Assembly (NCBI GenBank): GCA_003987725.1
Contig: RXJH01000010.1
Coordinates: 186,001 to 250,000, forward strand
Source of the DNA: Hyphomicrobium sp.
Lineage (GTDB): Bacteria > Pseudomonadota > Alphaproteobacteria > Rhizobiales > Hyphomicrobiaceae
Direction of reading: 5' to 3'
Length of the DNA: 64,000 bases
Shown: positions 47,448 through 54,771 of the stretch, piece by piece
Layout: every line of letters begins with the position of its first letter
Numbering within the stretch: the first letter of the stretch is position 1
Position numbers and translations under genes: made by a program
Notes under the pieces: model-generated
Databases searched by the model: none
What the model was told of the DNA's origin: nothing
Seen by the model: only the letters and a program-made list of their open reading frames with translations

Positions 47448-47590
47448 GTCATCCTCGGGCGAGTGCGCCGACGGCGCATCGAAGCCCGGGGATCCAGCGT
47501 GAGACTCGTCGAAGACACAATATTGGGCCTTCGGCGCTCTTTATGCTGGATCCCCGAACGGCCTCGCAGGCTCCTCCGTTCGAGGATGAC
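47448..47590 (+). repeat. Dispersed palindromic repeat, copy A (full length)
   Basis: A 143-bp unit with inverted ends GTCATCCTCG/CGAGGATGAC and an internal inverted pair GGGGATCCAGC/GCTGGATCCCC. It could fold into one long hairpin. It lies between the patatin gene and the convergent tadA, and nearly the same sequence recurs inverted at 63645-63788. Confidence 0.88.
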
Positions 47591-47601
47591 GAAAGGGCGG
47601 G

Positions 47602-48063
47602 TCAATCGCGGCGCAGTTCGAAGAAGTTTTTCAGTAGCGTGCTGGCGTCGTCTTCGCCGATGCCGGGGTAGACTTCGGGGACATGATGGCAGGTCGGCTG
47701 GCTGAAGACGCGAGCGCCTTGCTCGACGCCGCCGCCCTTCGGATCGCTCGCGGCGTAGTAAAGGCGCTTGATGCGCGCGAATGAGATCGCCGCCGCGCAC
47801 ATCGGGCAGGGCTCAAGCGTGACATATAGGCTGCATCCGACGAGACGCTCGTCCTCGATCTCCGCGCAAGCTGCCCGGATCGCGAGAATCTCCGCGTGGG
47901 CCGTCGGATCAGAGAGTTCGCGCGTCCGGTTCCCGGCCACTGCCAGAACCCTGCCGTCGGGAGAAACGATAACGGCCCCGACCGGCACCTCGCCACGATT
48001 GGCCGTGGCTTTCGCCTCTTCGAGCGCAAGGGACATATGGCTTACGGCGTCCTTCGATGTCAT
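47602..48063 (-). CDS. tadA: tRNA-specific adenosine deaminase
   Basis: A zinc-dependent deaminase of 153 aa that converts wobble adenosine-34 of tRNA-Arg(ACG) to inosine. The zinc and catalytic residues are His56 and Glu58 (AHAEI) and Cys86/Cys89 (PCPMC). The ATG at 48063 gives the usual length; an upstream extension would overlap the start of rluB. It is divergent from rluB with 35 bases between starts. Confidence 0.92.
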   Translation of the reverse strand: MTSKDAVSHMSLALEEAKATANRGEVPVGAVIVSPDGRVLAVAGNRTRELSDPTAHAEILAIRAACAEIEDERLVGCSLYVTLEPCPMCAAAISFARIKRLYYAASDPKGGGVEQGARVFSQPTCHHVPEVYPGIGEDDASTLLKNFFELRRD

Positions 48064-48098
48064 AAGCTCGCTTCGCTCCCGAAAGCCCAGTGTTACCG

Positions 48099-48986
48099 AT
48101 GGCCAGACCACCAACCAGACCACAAAAATCCAAAGTCGCCGAACCCGCCGCTCGCGGGCCCGCTACCGCGCCTGAAAAGCGGGACGGTCCGATGCGCATC
48201 GCCAAAGCCATGGCGCGTGCCGGGCTCTGCTCGCGCCGCGAGGCCGAACGCTGGATCGCCGATGGCCGCGTCAGCGTCAACGGCAAGCTGCTCAGAACGC
48301 CGGCCGTGGAAGTCGGTCCGGCCGACAAGGTATTCGTCGATGGCAAGCCGCTGCCAACCGCCGAGCCGCCGCAACTCTGGCGTTATCATAAGCCGAAAGG
48401 CATCGTCACCACGCATTCCGATCCCGAGGGCCGGCCGACGGTTTTCGACAAGATGCCCCCGGAGATGCCGCGCGTCATCTCGGTTGGACGTCTCGATTTC
48501 AATACCGAAGGCCTGTTGCTGCTGACCAACGACGGCGCGCTTGCCCGCCATCTGGAACTGCCCGCGAACGGCTGGGTGCGGCGCTACCGCGTGCGCGCGA
48601 AGGGCCGCGTGTCGCCCGACGATCTGGTGAAACTCAAGGAGGGCATCACGGTCGAGGGCGTCTCATACGGGCCGATCGAGGCGACGATCGACAGCGTGCA
48701 GGGTGCCAACACGTGGCTTTCGATCGCCATCCGCGAGGGCAAAAACCGAGAAGTGAGAAAGGTGCTCTCGCACCTCGGGCTGACGGTCAACCGCCTCATC
48801 CGCGTTTCATTCGGGCCGTTCCAGCTTCTCGATCTCGCGCCCGGCGCAGTCGAAGCGGTGCGGCGGAAAATTCTCGTTGCACAGCTCGGACCTCGAGCTT
48901 CCGAAGCGCTTGGATTTTCGGAAAGTCAGGCCGAACGCAAGGCGCGGCACGCGCGCGGGAAAGCGGCGAGCGAGGCGGACGACTGA
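48099..48986 (+). CDS. rluB: 23S rRNA pseudouridine synthase, RluB/RsuA family
   Basis: A 295-aa pseudouridine synthase. An S4 RNA-binding domain (AGLCSRREAERWIADGRVSV) is followed by the catalytic domain with the active Asp in VGRLDFNTEGLLLLTNDG. REGKNREVRKVL is also typical. Likely target is U2605 of 23S rRNA, by analogy to RluB. A basic N-terminal leader and a charged C-terminal tail lie outside the fold. The stop shares one base with the rsmD start (TGATG). Confidence 0.88.
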   Translation: MARPPTRPQKSKVAEPAARGPATAPEKRDGPMRIAKAMARAGLCSRREAERWIADGRVSVNGKLLRTPAVEVGPADKVFVDGKPLPTAEPPQLWRYHKPKGIVTTHSDPEGRPTVFDKMPPEMPRVISVGRLDFNTEGLLLLTNDGALARHLELPANGWVRRYRVRAKGRVSPDDLVKLKEGITVEGVSYGPIEATIDSVQGANTWLSIAIREGKNREVRKVLSHLGLTVNRLIRVSFGPFQLLDLAPGAVEAVRRKILVAQLGPRASEALGFSESQAERKARHARGKAASEADD

Positions 48987-49552
48987 TGCGGGTGGTTGCT
49001 GGACGGTTTCGCGGCCGCGCACTGCAAGCGCCGGACGATATGAAGATACGGCCTACTTCCGACCGCGTGCGGGAAAGCCTTTTCAATATCCTAGCGCACG
49101 GCATCGCGGATTTCTCGCTCGACGGCGCGCGCGTGATCGATCTCTTCGCCGGGACGGGGGCGCTCGGCATCGAAGCGGTGTCGCGCGGCGCCGCCTACTG
49201 TCTCTTCGTCGAGGAAGCGCCGGACGCGCGCGCGCTCATTCGCACAAACGTCGAAAATCTGGGTCTCACGGGCGAAACGCGCATCTTCCGTCGCGATGCA
49301 ACGGATCTCGGTCCGGCTGGCAATATGGACCCGTACGATCTGGCGTTTCTCGATCCGCCCTATGGCAAGGGTTTGGGCGAAAAGGCGCTCGACGCACTTG
49401 CGCAGGGCAACTGGCTGAAGCCCGGCGCGATCTCTGTGCTCGAAGAACGCGCGGGCGCAACGCTGACGTTTCCTGACGGCTTCACCGTGCTCGACGCCCG
49501 CACCTACGGCGATACCGAAATCACGATCTTGCGGTTCGGCGCGGCGAGCTGA
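48986..49552 (+). CDS. rsmD: 16S rRNA (guanine(966)-N2)-methyltransferase
   Basis: A 188-aa SAM-dependent methyltransferase acting on G966 of 16S rRNA. The start MRVVAGRFRGRAL, the SAM loop VIDLFAGTGALGIEA and the catalytic LDPPYG are diagnostic. The ATG at 48986 is set by the TGATG overlap with rluB; the frame is open further upstream only as overlap with rluB. Confidence 0.93.
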   Translation: MRVVAGRFRGRALQAPDDMKIRPTSDRVRESLFNILAHGIADFSLDGARVIDLFAGTGALGIEAVSRGAAYCLFVEEAPDARALIRTNVENLGLTGETRIFRRDATDLGPAGNMDPYDLAFLDPPYGKGLGEKALDALAQGNWLKPGAISVLEERAGATLTFPDGFTVLDARTYGDTEITILRFGAAS

Positions 49553-49569
49553 ATAGCCGCCGCGCGTTC

Positions 49570-50166
49570 TTACCCAACTGCATTTTCCGCTTCAGGCGTA
49601 AAAGCACCATCGGCGAGGCTGTACGTGTATTCGCGGACATCGCTCGCCCATTTCGCGGTGAGATTTTCGAAGCGTGCGCGATCGCCAGCGAAGAGTGCGC
49701 GCGTCGCTTCTTCAAAGCCCGCGAGGTTGCCCGCCATCGCCGACATGAAGCGATAGGCCCGCTCCCTGGCCGTGCGCATCATGTCCGCATCCGCATTCCT
49801 GCGGCGTGCATCGTCGACGAGTTTGCGCAGCGTCACCGACGCGCCACCCGGCTGCGCCGCCAGCCATTCCCAATGACGCGGCAACAGCGTCACTTCGCGG
49901 GGCACGACGCCGAGTTTCGGCCGTCCGGGGCCGCGTGCCTCTTCTGCACCCGCGGGAGACGACGGAGACTTCTGAAGACGCGCGGCCGGGACGTCGGCCG
50001 TTTCCCGCAAATCGAAATCGATCTGACTGCCGGTGCTGTCATCGAAGATCAGCAGCGACATGTCTGGCTGCTTGGCCGAGCGCGTGCGGATGGCTTCGAT
50101 CACCTCGGCGCGCGAACCCGAGGCAAAGCGGCGGCGGCCGTCGAAGGCGGTGAACTTTTGGTCCAT
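49570..50166 (-). CDS. DUF2239 family protein, possible ribbon-helix-helix DNA-binding protein
   Basis: A 198-aa protein matching DUF2239, function unknown. The N-terminal part (FTAFDGRRRFASG, then LLIFDDSTGSQIDFDLR) is the family core. Residues about 92-135 (PGRPKLGVVPREVTLLPRHW, then WLAAQPGGASVTLRKLVDDA) look like a strand followed by two helices, as in ribbon-helix-helix repressors. The ATG at 50166 is preferred because GGAG lies nine bases upstream. Its promoter region holds two near-identical palindromes. A repressor role is inference. Confidence 0.78.
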   Translation of the reverse strand: MDQKFTAFDGRRRFASGSRAEVIEAIRTRSAKQPDMSLLIFDDSTGSQIDFDLRETADVPAARLQKSPSSPAGAEEARGPGRPKLGVVPREVTLLPRHWEWLAAQPGGASVTLRKLVDDARRRNADADMMRTARERAYRFMSAMAGNLAGFEEATRALFAGDRARFENLTAKWASDVREYTYSLADGAFTPEAENAVG

Positions 50167-50195
50167 TTTCTTTTGCTCCAGCATCAGCTGGCGGC

Positions 50196-50236
50196 AATAT
50201 TACCCGGATAAAACAGGTCGTCAATATACCCGGGTA
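50196..50236 (-). promoter_or_regulatory. Promoter with two operator-like palindromes for DUF2239 gene
   Basis: Read on the minus strand: TACCCGGGTA (50227-50236), -35 TTGACG (50219-50224), a 17-base spacer containing TATCCGGGTA (50201-50210), then -10 AATATT (50196-50201). The two palindromes are 26 bases apart centre to centre and flank or fill the promoter core, the layout of a repressed promoter. Confidence 0.62.
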
Positions 50237-50239
50237 AAA

Positions 50240-51511
50240 TTATTTGGCGCGCCACCCGCGGGCGCCAAAATAAAAAATGTAGAGATAGCTCGGGATCGCG
50301 AGCAGCAGGTAGGCGAGTTGGAAATCGACGTGTTCCTTCAGCAGGCCGAACGCGTAAGGCATCAGCGCGCCGCCGGAGATCGCCATGATCAGCAGCGCGG
50401 AACCCGTCTCTGTGTGCGCGCCGAGACCGCGGATCGCGAGCGGGAAGATCGCGGGCCACATCATCGCGTTGGCGAATCCGAGAGCCGCGATGAATGCGAC
50501 CGAGGCGTAGCCGGTCGTCAGATAGGCGCCGATCGTCAGCACGACGCCCAATGCCGCCGATAGCGCGAGATAGGTTTGTTGCGAGACGACGCGCGGCACG
50601 ACGAGGAGGCCTGCGACGTAGCCCACCAGCATCGCAAAGAGCGTGTACGACGTGAAGAACCGCGTCGCCTCGAGCGAGAGGCCGAAACCCGTTCCGTAGA
50701 GACCAATGGTATCTCCGGCCAGCACTTCGACGCCGACGTAGAGGAAGAGGCACAGCACGCCCAGCCAGAGATGGGGAAAATCGAAAATGCTCGATGCGCC
50801 AGAAACACTCGCCCGATCATCCGCATCGGCGGGAGCGGCCTTGAGATCAGGCAGCCTCGAGCGGGCGATCCACAAGCCAAGCATTGCGAGCAACGCCGCC
50901 ATCAGCATGTACGGTCCGTGGACACGCGCGGCGAAGGCATTGAGCAAAACTTCTCGGGCTTCGTGCGTCGGCGCGCGCGCCACGTCGGCATCAAACGCGT
51001 CGAGATCCCCGAGCACCAGCGACGCGAAAAAGATGGGTGCGATAACGCCCGCGAACTTGTGACAGATACCCATGAGGGCGACGCGGCGCGCGGCGCTCTC
51101 ATGCGGGCCCAGAATGCAGACGTATGGGTTCGACGCCGTCTGCAGCAGCGCCAGCCCGGCTCCCATGATGAAGAGCCCAGTGAGCGTACCGGAATATTGG
51201 CGCATCGTTGTGAATTCGCCGAACACAACGGAGCCGATCGCCATCACGAAGAGACCGATCGCCATACCTTGCTTCATGCCCGTGCGGCGAAGAACGGCGG
51301 ACGCCGGCAGGGCTAGAAAAAAGTAGGAGAGGTAGAACGCCATCGGGACGAGGAAGGCATTCACATCGTCGAGATTAAACGCGAGCTTGACGAAGCTGAT
51401 CAGCGGGCCGTTGAGCCACGCCACGAAGCCAAAAATGAAGAACAGGATTGCGATTGTGGCGATGCCCGTCGCCTCGCCGTCCTTGGCCGCTTGAACCTTC
51501 GGAGAGCTCAT
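50240..51511 (-). CDS. MFS sugar transporter, FucP/GluP type
   Basis: A 12-helix major facilitator of 423 aa resembling the fucose/glucose-galactose permeases. FFIFGFVAWLNGPLISFVK in helix 1, NPYVCILGPHESAARRVAL in the central cytoplasmic region and FANAMMWPAIFPLAI in helix 9 to 10 are family marks. It should import a hexose by proton symport. The ATG at 51511 gives the normal N-terminus; longer starts exist. It is upstream of the DUF2239 gene, which has its own promoter. No sugar-catabolic genes adjoin it. Confidence 0.87.
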   Translation of the reverse strand: MSSPKVQAAKDGEATGIATIAILFFIFGFVAWLNGPLISFVKLAFNLDDVNAFLVPMAFYLSYFFLALPASAVLRRTGMKQGMAIGLFVMAIGSVVFGEFTTMRQYSGTLTGLFIMGAGLALLQTASNPYVCILGPHESAARRVALMGICHKFAGVIAPIFFASLVLGDLDAFDADVARAPTHEAREVLLNAFAARVHGPYMLMAALLAMLGLWIARSRLPDLKAAPADADDRASVSGASSIFDFPHLWLGVLCLFLYVGVEVLAGDTIGLYGTGFGLSLEATRFFTSYTLFAMLVGYVAGLLVVPRVVSQQTYLALSAALGVVLTIGAYLTTGYASVAFIAALGFANAMMWPAIFPLAIRGLGAHTETGSALLIMAISGGALMPYAFGLLKEHVDFQLAYLLLAIPSYLYIFYFGARGWRAK

Positions 51512-51698
51512 CGGGCCCCGCATTGGCGATGGTAAATCGCTGATTGCTGTCGAAAAACCCCTGCAAATCAGCACCTCGCGCGTAGGCGAGACGCCGGGCC
51601 GCAGGCAAAATCTAACTTCAATCCCCGCAGTCGCTTAGAATCTTTTGATTATTCTTCGCGGGCGTACTATCTCCAAGTGGCAAAAAGGGTGCTTGACG

Positions 51699-51710
51699 AA
51701 AGTATACTTT
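51699..51710. promoter_or_regulatory. Perfect 12-bp palindrome upstream of bfd
   Basis: AAAGTATACTTT directly follows TTGACG (51693-51698). It lies about 75-90 bases before the bfd start in the divergent region shared with the sugar transporter. It may be an operator or part of a promoter. It matches neither a classical Fur box nor the Irr box. CTTAGAA at 51634-51640 is a possible Irr half-site nearby. Confidence 0.35.
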
Positions 51711-51786
51711 TTTGACCAACTATCACGTGTTACCCTACCGGGTATCCGATGCCGGGGCCTTGAACCCCGTTTGATTGGAGCCGAAA

Positions 51787-52122
51787 GTGATCGTCTGCTC
51801 GTGCGCCGTAATATCTGACCGCGATATCGATGTCGCCGTCTCCGAAATCATGAGCACGGGACCTGGGATCCTGCCCACGCCGGGCGTCGTGTTCCGGCAC
51901 CTCAATAAAAAGATGAATTGCTGCACATGTGCGCCCGTAACGGTCGCAGCGATTTATGCCGCCATGGACCGATTGGCCGAGACGACCCGCGTTTGTCCCT
52001 TCGTTCTCGCCGAAGCGCGCGCCAAGCTCGTCCGCATCGAGGAGCGGCGGCAGCAGCGTCAACAGCGCATCAATGCCGAAATTGCCCGGCGCGCCCGGCG
52101 CCCGCAGCGCGCAATCGCTTAG
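51787..52122 (+). CDS. bfd: Bacterioferritin-associated ferredoxin, C-terminally extended
   Basis: A [2Fe-2S] protein that reduces ferric iron in bacterioferritin to release it. The four cluster ligands appear as Cys4-x-Cys6 and Cys45-x2-Cys48 (within NCCTCAP). The start is GTG at 51787, preceded by GGAG at six bases; the TTG four codons earlier overlaps that ribosome site. At 111 aa it is much longer than E. coli Bfd (64 aa): residues from about 75 form an Arg/Gln-rich tail. bfr follows after 143 bases. Confidence 0.88.
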   Translation: MIVCSCAVISDRDIDVAVSEIMSTGPGILPTPGVVFRHLNKKMNCCTCAPVTVAAIYAAMDRLAETTRVCPFVLAEARAKLVRIEERRQQRQQRINAEIARRARRPQRAIA

Positions 52123-52206
52123 AACCTGCGGAAAAGTTTACGAATTGCCTCCGTCAAGTTGGCGGAAGGCTCTGGTTAAGCCCGATCATATCCGCTAGTT
52201 GTCTAC

Positions 52207-52223
52207 TTTAGAATGTTTCTGGA
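52207..52223 (+). promoter_or_regulatory. Irr-box-like (iron control element) site before bfr
   Basis: TTTAGAATGTTTCTGGA matches the alphaproteobacterial Irr motif TTTAGAAnnnTTCTAAA at 12 of 14 arm positions. It begins 59 bases before the bfr ATG. The included TAGAAT (52209-52214) could itself serve as -10, which would fit repression of iron storage under iron limitation. Confidence 0.5.
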
Positions 52224-52265
52224 CTTCGAGGCCGGAAGCATCAAAGCAGATTTTTGGAGCGGCGC

Positions 52266-52763
52266 ATGAAGGGTAACGACGAAATCATCACCCGTTTGAA
52301 CGAGGCACTGAAGCTCGAACTGGGTGCCGTCAACCAATATTGGTTACACTACAGGCTGCTGGACAACTGGGGCTTCAAAAAGCTCGCCAAGAAGGAGCGG
52401 GAAGAGTCCATCGAAGAAATGCACCATGCGGATCGTCTGATTGATCGCATCATTTTCCTCGAAGGGCATCCGAACCTGCAGTATGTCGCGCCGCTCATGA
52501 TCGGCGAGAACATCAAGGAAGTTCTCGAATGCGATCTCAAGGGCGAGCATATCGCACGCGACTATTACAAAGCCTCGCGTGAGATCTGCTTCAACCACGG
52601 TGATTACGTGACGAAGATGCTGTTCGATGACCTCCTGAAGGACGAGGAGAGCCACATCGATTTCCTCGAAACGCAGCTCGAGCTTTTGAACACCATCGGT
52701 GTCGCTCTCTACGGCCAGCTCAACGCGGCCAGCGCCGACAAGGCGGAAGGCGACGCCTCGTAA
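52266..52763 (+). CDS. bfr: Bacterioferritin
   Basis: A 165-aa haem-containing ferritin that oxidises and stores iron in a 24-subunit cage. All ferroxidase ligands are at their standard positions: Glu18, Glu51, His54, Glu94, Glu127 and His130. The haem ligand Met52 is also present. The ATG at 52266 follows GGAG at seven bases. A short Ala/Asp/Lys tail ends the protein. It pairs with bfd upstream and carries an Irr-like site in its leader. Confidence 0.96.
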   Translation: MKGNDEIITRLNEALKLELGAVNQYWLHYRLLDNWGFKKLAKKEREESIEEMHHADRLIDRIIFLEGHPNLQYVAPLMIGENIKEVLECDLKGEHIARDYYKASREICFNHGDYVTKMLFDDLLKDEESHIDFLETQLELLNTIGVALYGQLNAASADKAEGDAS

Positions 52764-52771
52764 CTTTTTCG

Positions 52772-52812
52772 CGCGTGCGGCTGTCTCACCCGAGCTGGCC
52801 GCACGCGTTTCT
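52772..52812. terminator. Terminator between bfr and mutL
   Basis: CGCGTGCGGC (52772-52781) and GCCGCACGCG (52798-52807) form a perfect 10-bp stem followed by TTTCTC. TTTTT also lies just before the left arm, so it may stop both convergent transcripts. Confidence 0.7.
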
Positions 52813-52849
52813 CGTCACCGCACCCACTTCGCCGGTGGCATTACCTGCG

Positions 52850-54679
52850 TCACCTACGTCCGAACAGACGCTCGATGTCGGATAGCTTCAGCGCGACGTA
52901 GGTCGGGCGGCCATGGTTGCATTGGCCGGAATAGGGCGTCGCCTCCATCTGGCGAAGCAGCGCGTTCATTTCCTCGACCGTTAGCCTCCGTCCTGAGCGG
53001 ACGCTGCCGTGGCAGGCCATCCGCGACGCGACGCTGTCGAGCCGGTCCTTCAAGGCGCGCGCGGTGCCGTCGCTCCGAAGCTCCGCTGCGAGATCCTTGA
53101 CGAGGCCTTCGACGTCGGTTTCGCCGAGCAGCGCCGGAACCTCGCGAACCGCGACTGCTCCGCCGCCGAAGCTTTCGATCACAAGGCCAAGCTCCGCCAG
53201 CTCGTCACTGCGGGCGACGAGACTGTCGGCGTCGTCATCGTCGAGTTCGATAATCGCCGGGATTAGCAGCCCTTGCCGCGCCACGCCCCCGCTCGCGAGC
53301 GATGCCTTGAGCTTCTCGTAGACGAGGCGTTCATGCGCGGCGTGCTGATCGACGATGACGAGGCCGTCGCGCGTCTGCGCCACGATATAATTCTCGTGGA
53401 CCTGCGCGCGTACGGCGCCGAGCGGCTTGTCGACCGTTTCGCCTGCCGCAACCGGCTCGGCCAATGTCCGCGCGTCGGCGCTTGGGGCATCAAGGACGGC
53501 AAAAGGTGTCTGCGCTCGCTCGGAGAAGCCCGACGGGGCGCTCGGCGGCTGCCATTGATAACTGGCGCCGCCGGATGAATACGACGGTGGCGGTGGCATC
53601 CCCGCGTTCGGCAAAACGCCAGTCGCGAAGCTTTCAACCGTCAGCACGCCGCCTTGCGCGGATGCCCGATGTCCGGCCGTCGCCAGCGCTTCCGACAGCG
53701 CCCGGACCATCAGTGCGCGCACGCGTCCGGCATCGCGAAAACGAACCTCGGCCTTGGCGGGGTGGACGTTCACATCGACATCGGACGGCGCGACATCGAG
53801 AAACAACGAGAGCAACGGCGAGCGGCCACGCGGAATGAGGTCGCCGTAAGCCGCGCGGACGGCGCCGATCAGGAGCTTGTCCCTCACCGGACGGCCGTTG
53901 ACGAAAAGGAACTGCTGCGTGCTGTCCTGCCGGTGAAGTGTCGGCAGTCCGGCGAACCCAAAGACGCGCATCGGCGCGGTCGCGCCGCTTCCGGCGCCTG
54001 AGACCTCGAGCGCGTCGTCCATGAATTCGCGCCCCATGATGGTGCCGATGCGTTCGAGCCAGGCAGCGGACGAGCGGTCGCCGCGCGCGAAGATCGCGGG
54101 CTTCTTTTCACCCGTCTGTAGCGTGAAGCCGATATCCGGATGCGCCATCGCGAGACGGCGGACGATGTCCGTCACAGCCATTGCCTCGGCGCGCTCGGAT
54201 TTCAGAAACTTCAGACGCGCAGGCGTCGCGGAAAAGAGATCGCGCACTTCGACGACCGTGCCGCGATTGACGGCAGCCGGGCCGACCGGCGCTTTCGCGC
54301 CTCGCGTGACGACGATGGCCGCGCCCTGGTTCGCATCTGCAGGGCGCGAGCGGATTTCGAGACGCGCGATCGAGCCGATGGACGGCAGAGCTTCACCGCG
54401 AAAGCCGAGGCAGCGAATATCGAAGAGATCCTCCTCGTCGAGCTTCGACGTGGCGTGACGTTCGACGGCGAGAAGCAAATCATCCGGCGTCATGCCGGAG
54501 CCGTCGTCCGTCACACGGATGAGCGACAGCCCGCCAGCGGCGATGACGATCTCGACTTGCGTTGCGCCGGCGTCGATCGCGTTCTCGACGAGTTCCTTGA
54601 CGACGCTCGCCGGGCGCTCGACGACCTCGCCCGCCGCGATGCGGTTGACCGTTTCTGGCGAAAGCTGCCGGATGGCCAC
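52850..54679 (-). CDS. mutL: DNA mismatch repair protein MutL
   Basis: A 609-aa mismatch-repair coordinator. The GHKL ATPase motifs are complete: ELVENAIDAGAT, DDGSGM, and the GFRGEALPSI loop. After a variable Pro/Ser/Ala-rich linker (about residues 360-420), the C-terminal dimerisation domain ends with ACHGSVRSGRRL and the CNHGRPT motif. No mutS is in the window. The mutL stop lies 86 bases from the bfr stop with a terminator between. Confidence 0.95.
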   Translation of the reverse strand: MAIRQLSPETVNRIAAGEVVERPASVVKELVENAIDAGATQVEIVIAAGGLSLIRVTDDGSGMTPDDLLLAVERHATSKLDEEDLFDIRCLGFRGEALPSIGSIARLEIRSRPADANQGAAIVVTRGAKAPVGPAAVNRGTVVEVRDLFSATPARLKFLKSERAEAMAVTDIVRRLAMAHPDIGFTLQTGEKKPAIFARGDRSSAAWLERIGTIMGREFMDDALEVSGAGSGATAPMRVFGFAGLPTLHRQDSTQQFLFVNGRPVRDKLLIGAVRAAYGDLIPRGRSPLLSLFLDVAPSDVDVNVHPAKAEVRFRDAGRVRALMVRALSEALATAGHRASAQGGVLTVESFATGVLPNAGMPPPPSYSSGGASYQWQPPSAPSGFSERAQTPFAVLDAPSADARTLAEPVAAGETVDKPLGAVRAQVHENYIVAQTRDGLVIVDQHAAHERLVYEKLKASLASGGVARQGLLIPAIIELDDDDADSLVARSDELAELGLVIESFGGGAVAVREVPALLGETDVEGLVKDLAAELRSDGTARALKDRLDSVASRMACHGSVRSGRRLTVEEMNALLRQMEATPYSGQCNHGRPTYVALKLSDIERLFGRR

Positions 54680-54726
54680 CCTGAACGTCCCCTCAATCGA
54701 AAAGCGCCCTAACCTTTTATTTCAGC

Positions 54727-54770
54727 GCAATTCCGCGCGCAAAACCGCTGCACACTTTTGCCGGAATTGC
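54727..54770 (-). terminator. Composite hairpin after pgi
   Basis: GCAATTCCG (54727-54735) pairs with CGGAATTGC (54762-54770), and an inner GCAAAA/TTTTGC stem (54739-54744, 54756-54761) is offset by a three-base bulge. It begins one base after the pgi stop codon on the minus strand and is followed there by GCTGAAATAAAAGG, without a T run. Confidence 0.55.
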
Positions 54771-54771
54771 T

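Noticed and set aside
51699-51710. AAAGTATACTTT as a Fur box
   Set aside because: It shows no 19-bp Fur pattern; kept only as an unassigned palindrome.
51731-51744. TACCC-TACC-GGGTA upstream of bfd as a third DUF2239 operator
   Set aside because: It lacks one base of the 10-bp palindrome and can equally be a small hairpin; too weak to list as a site.
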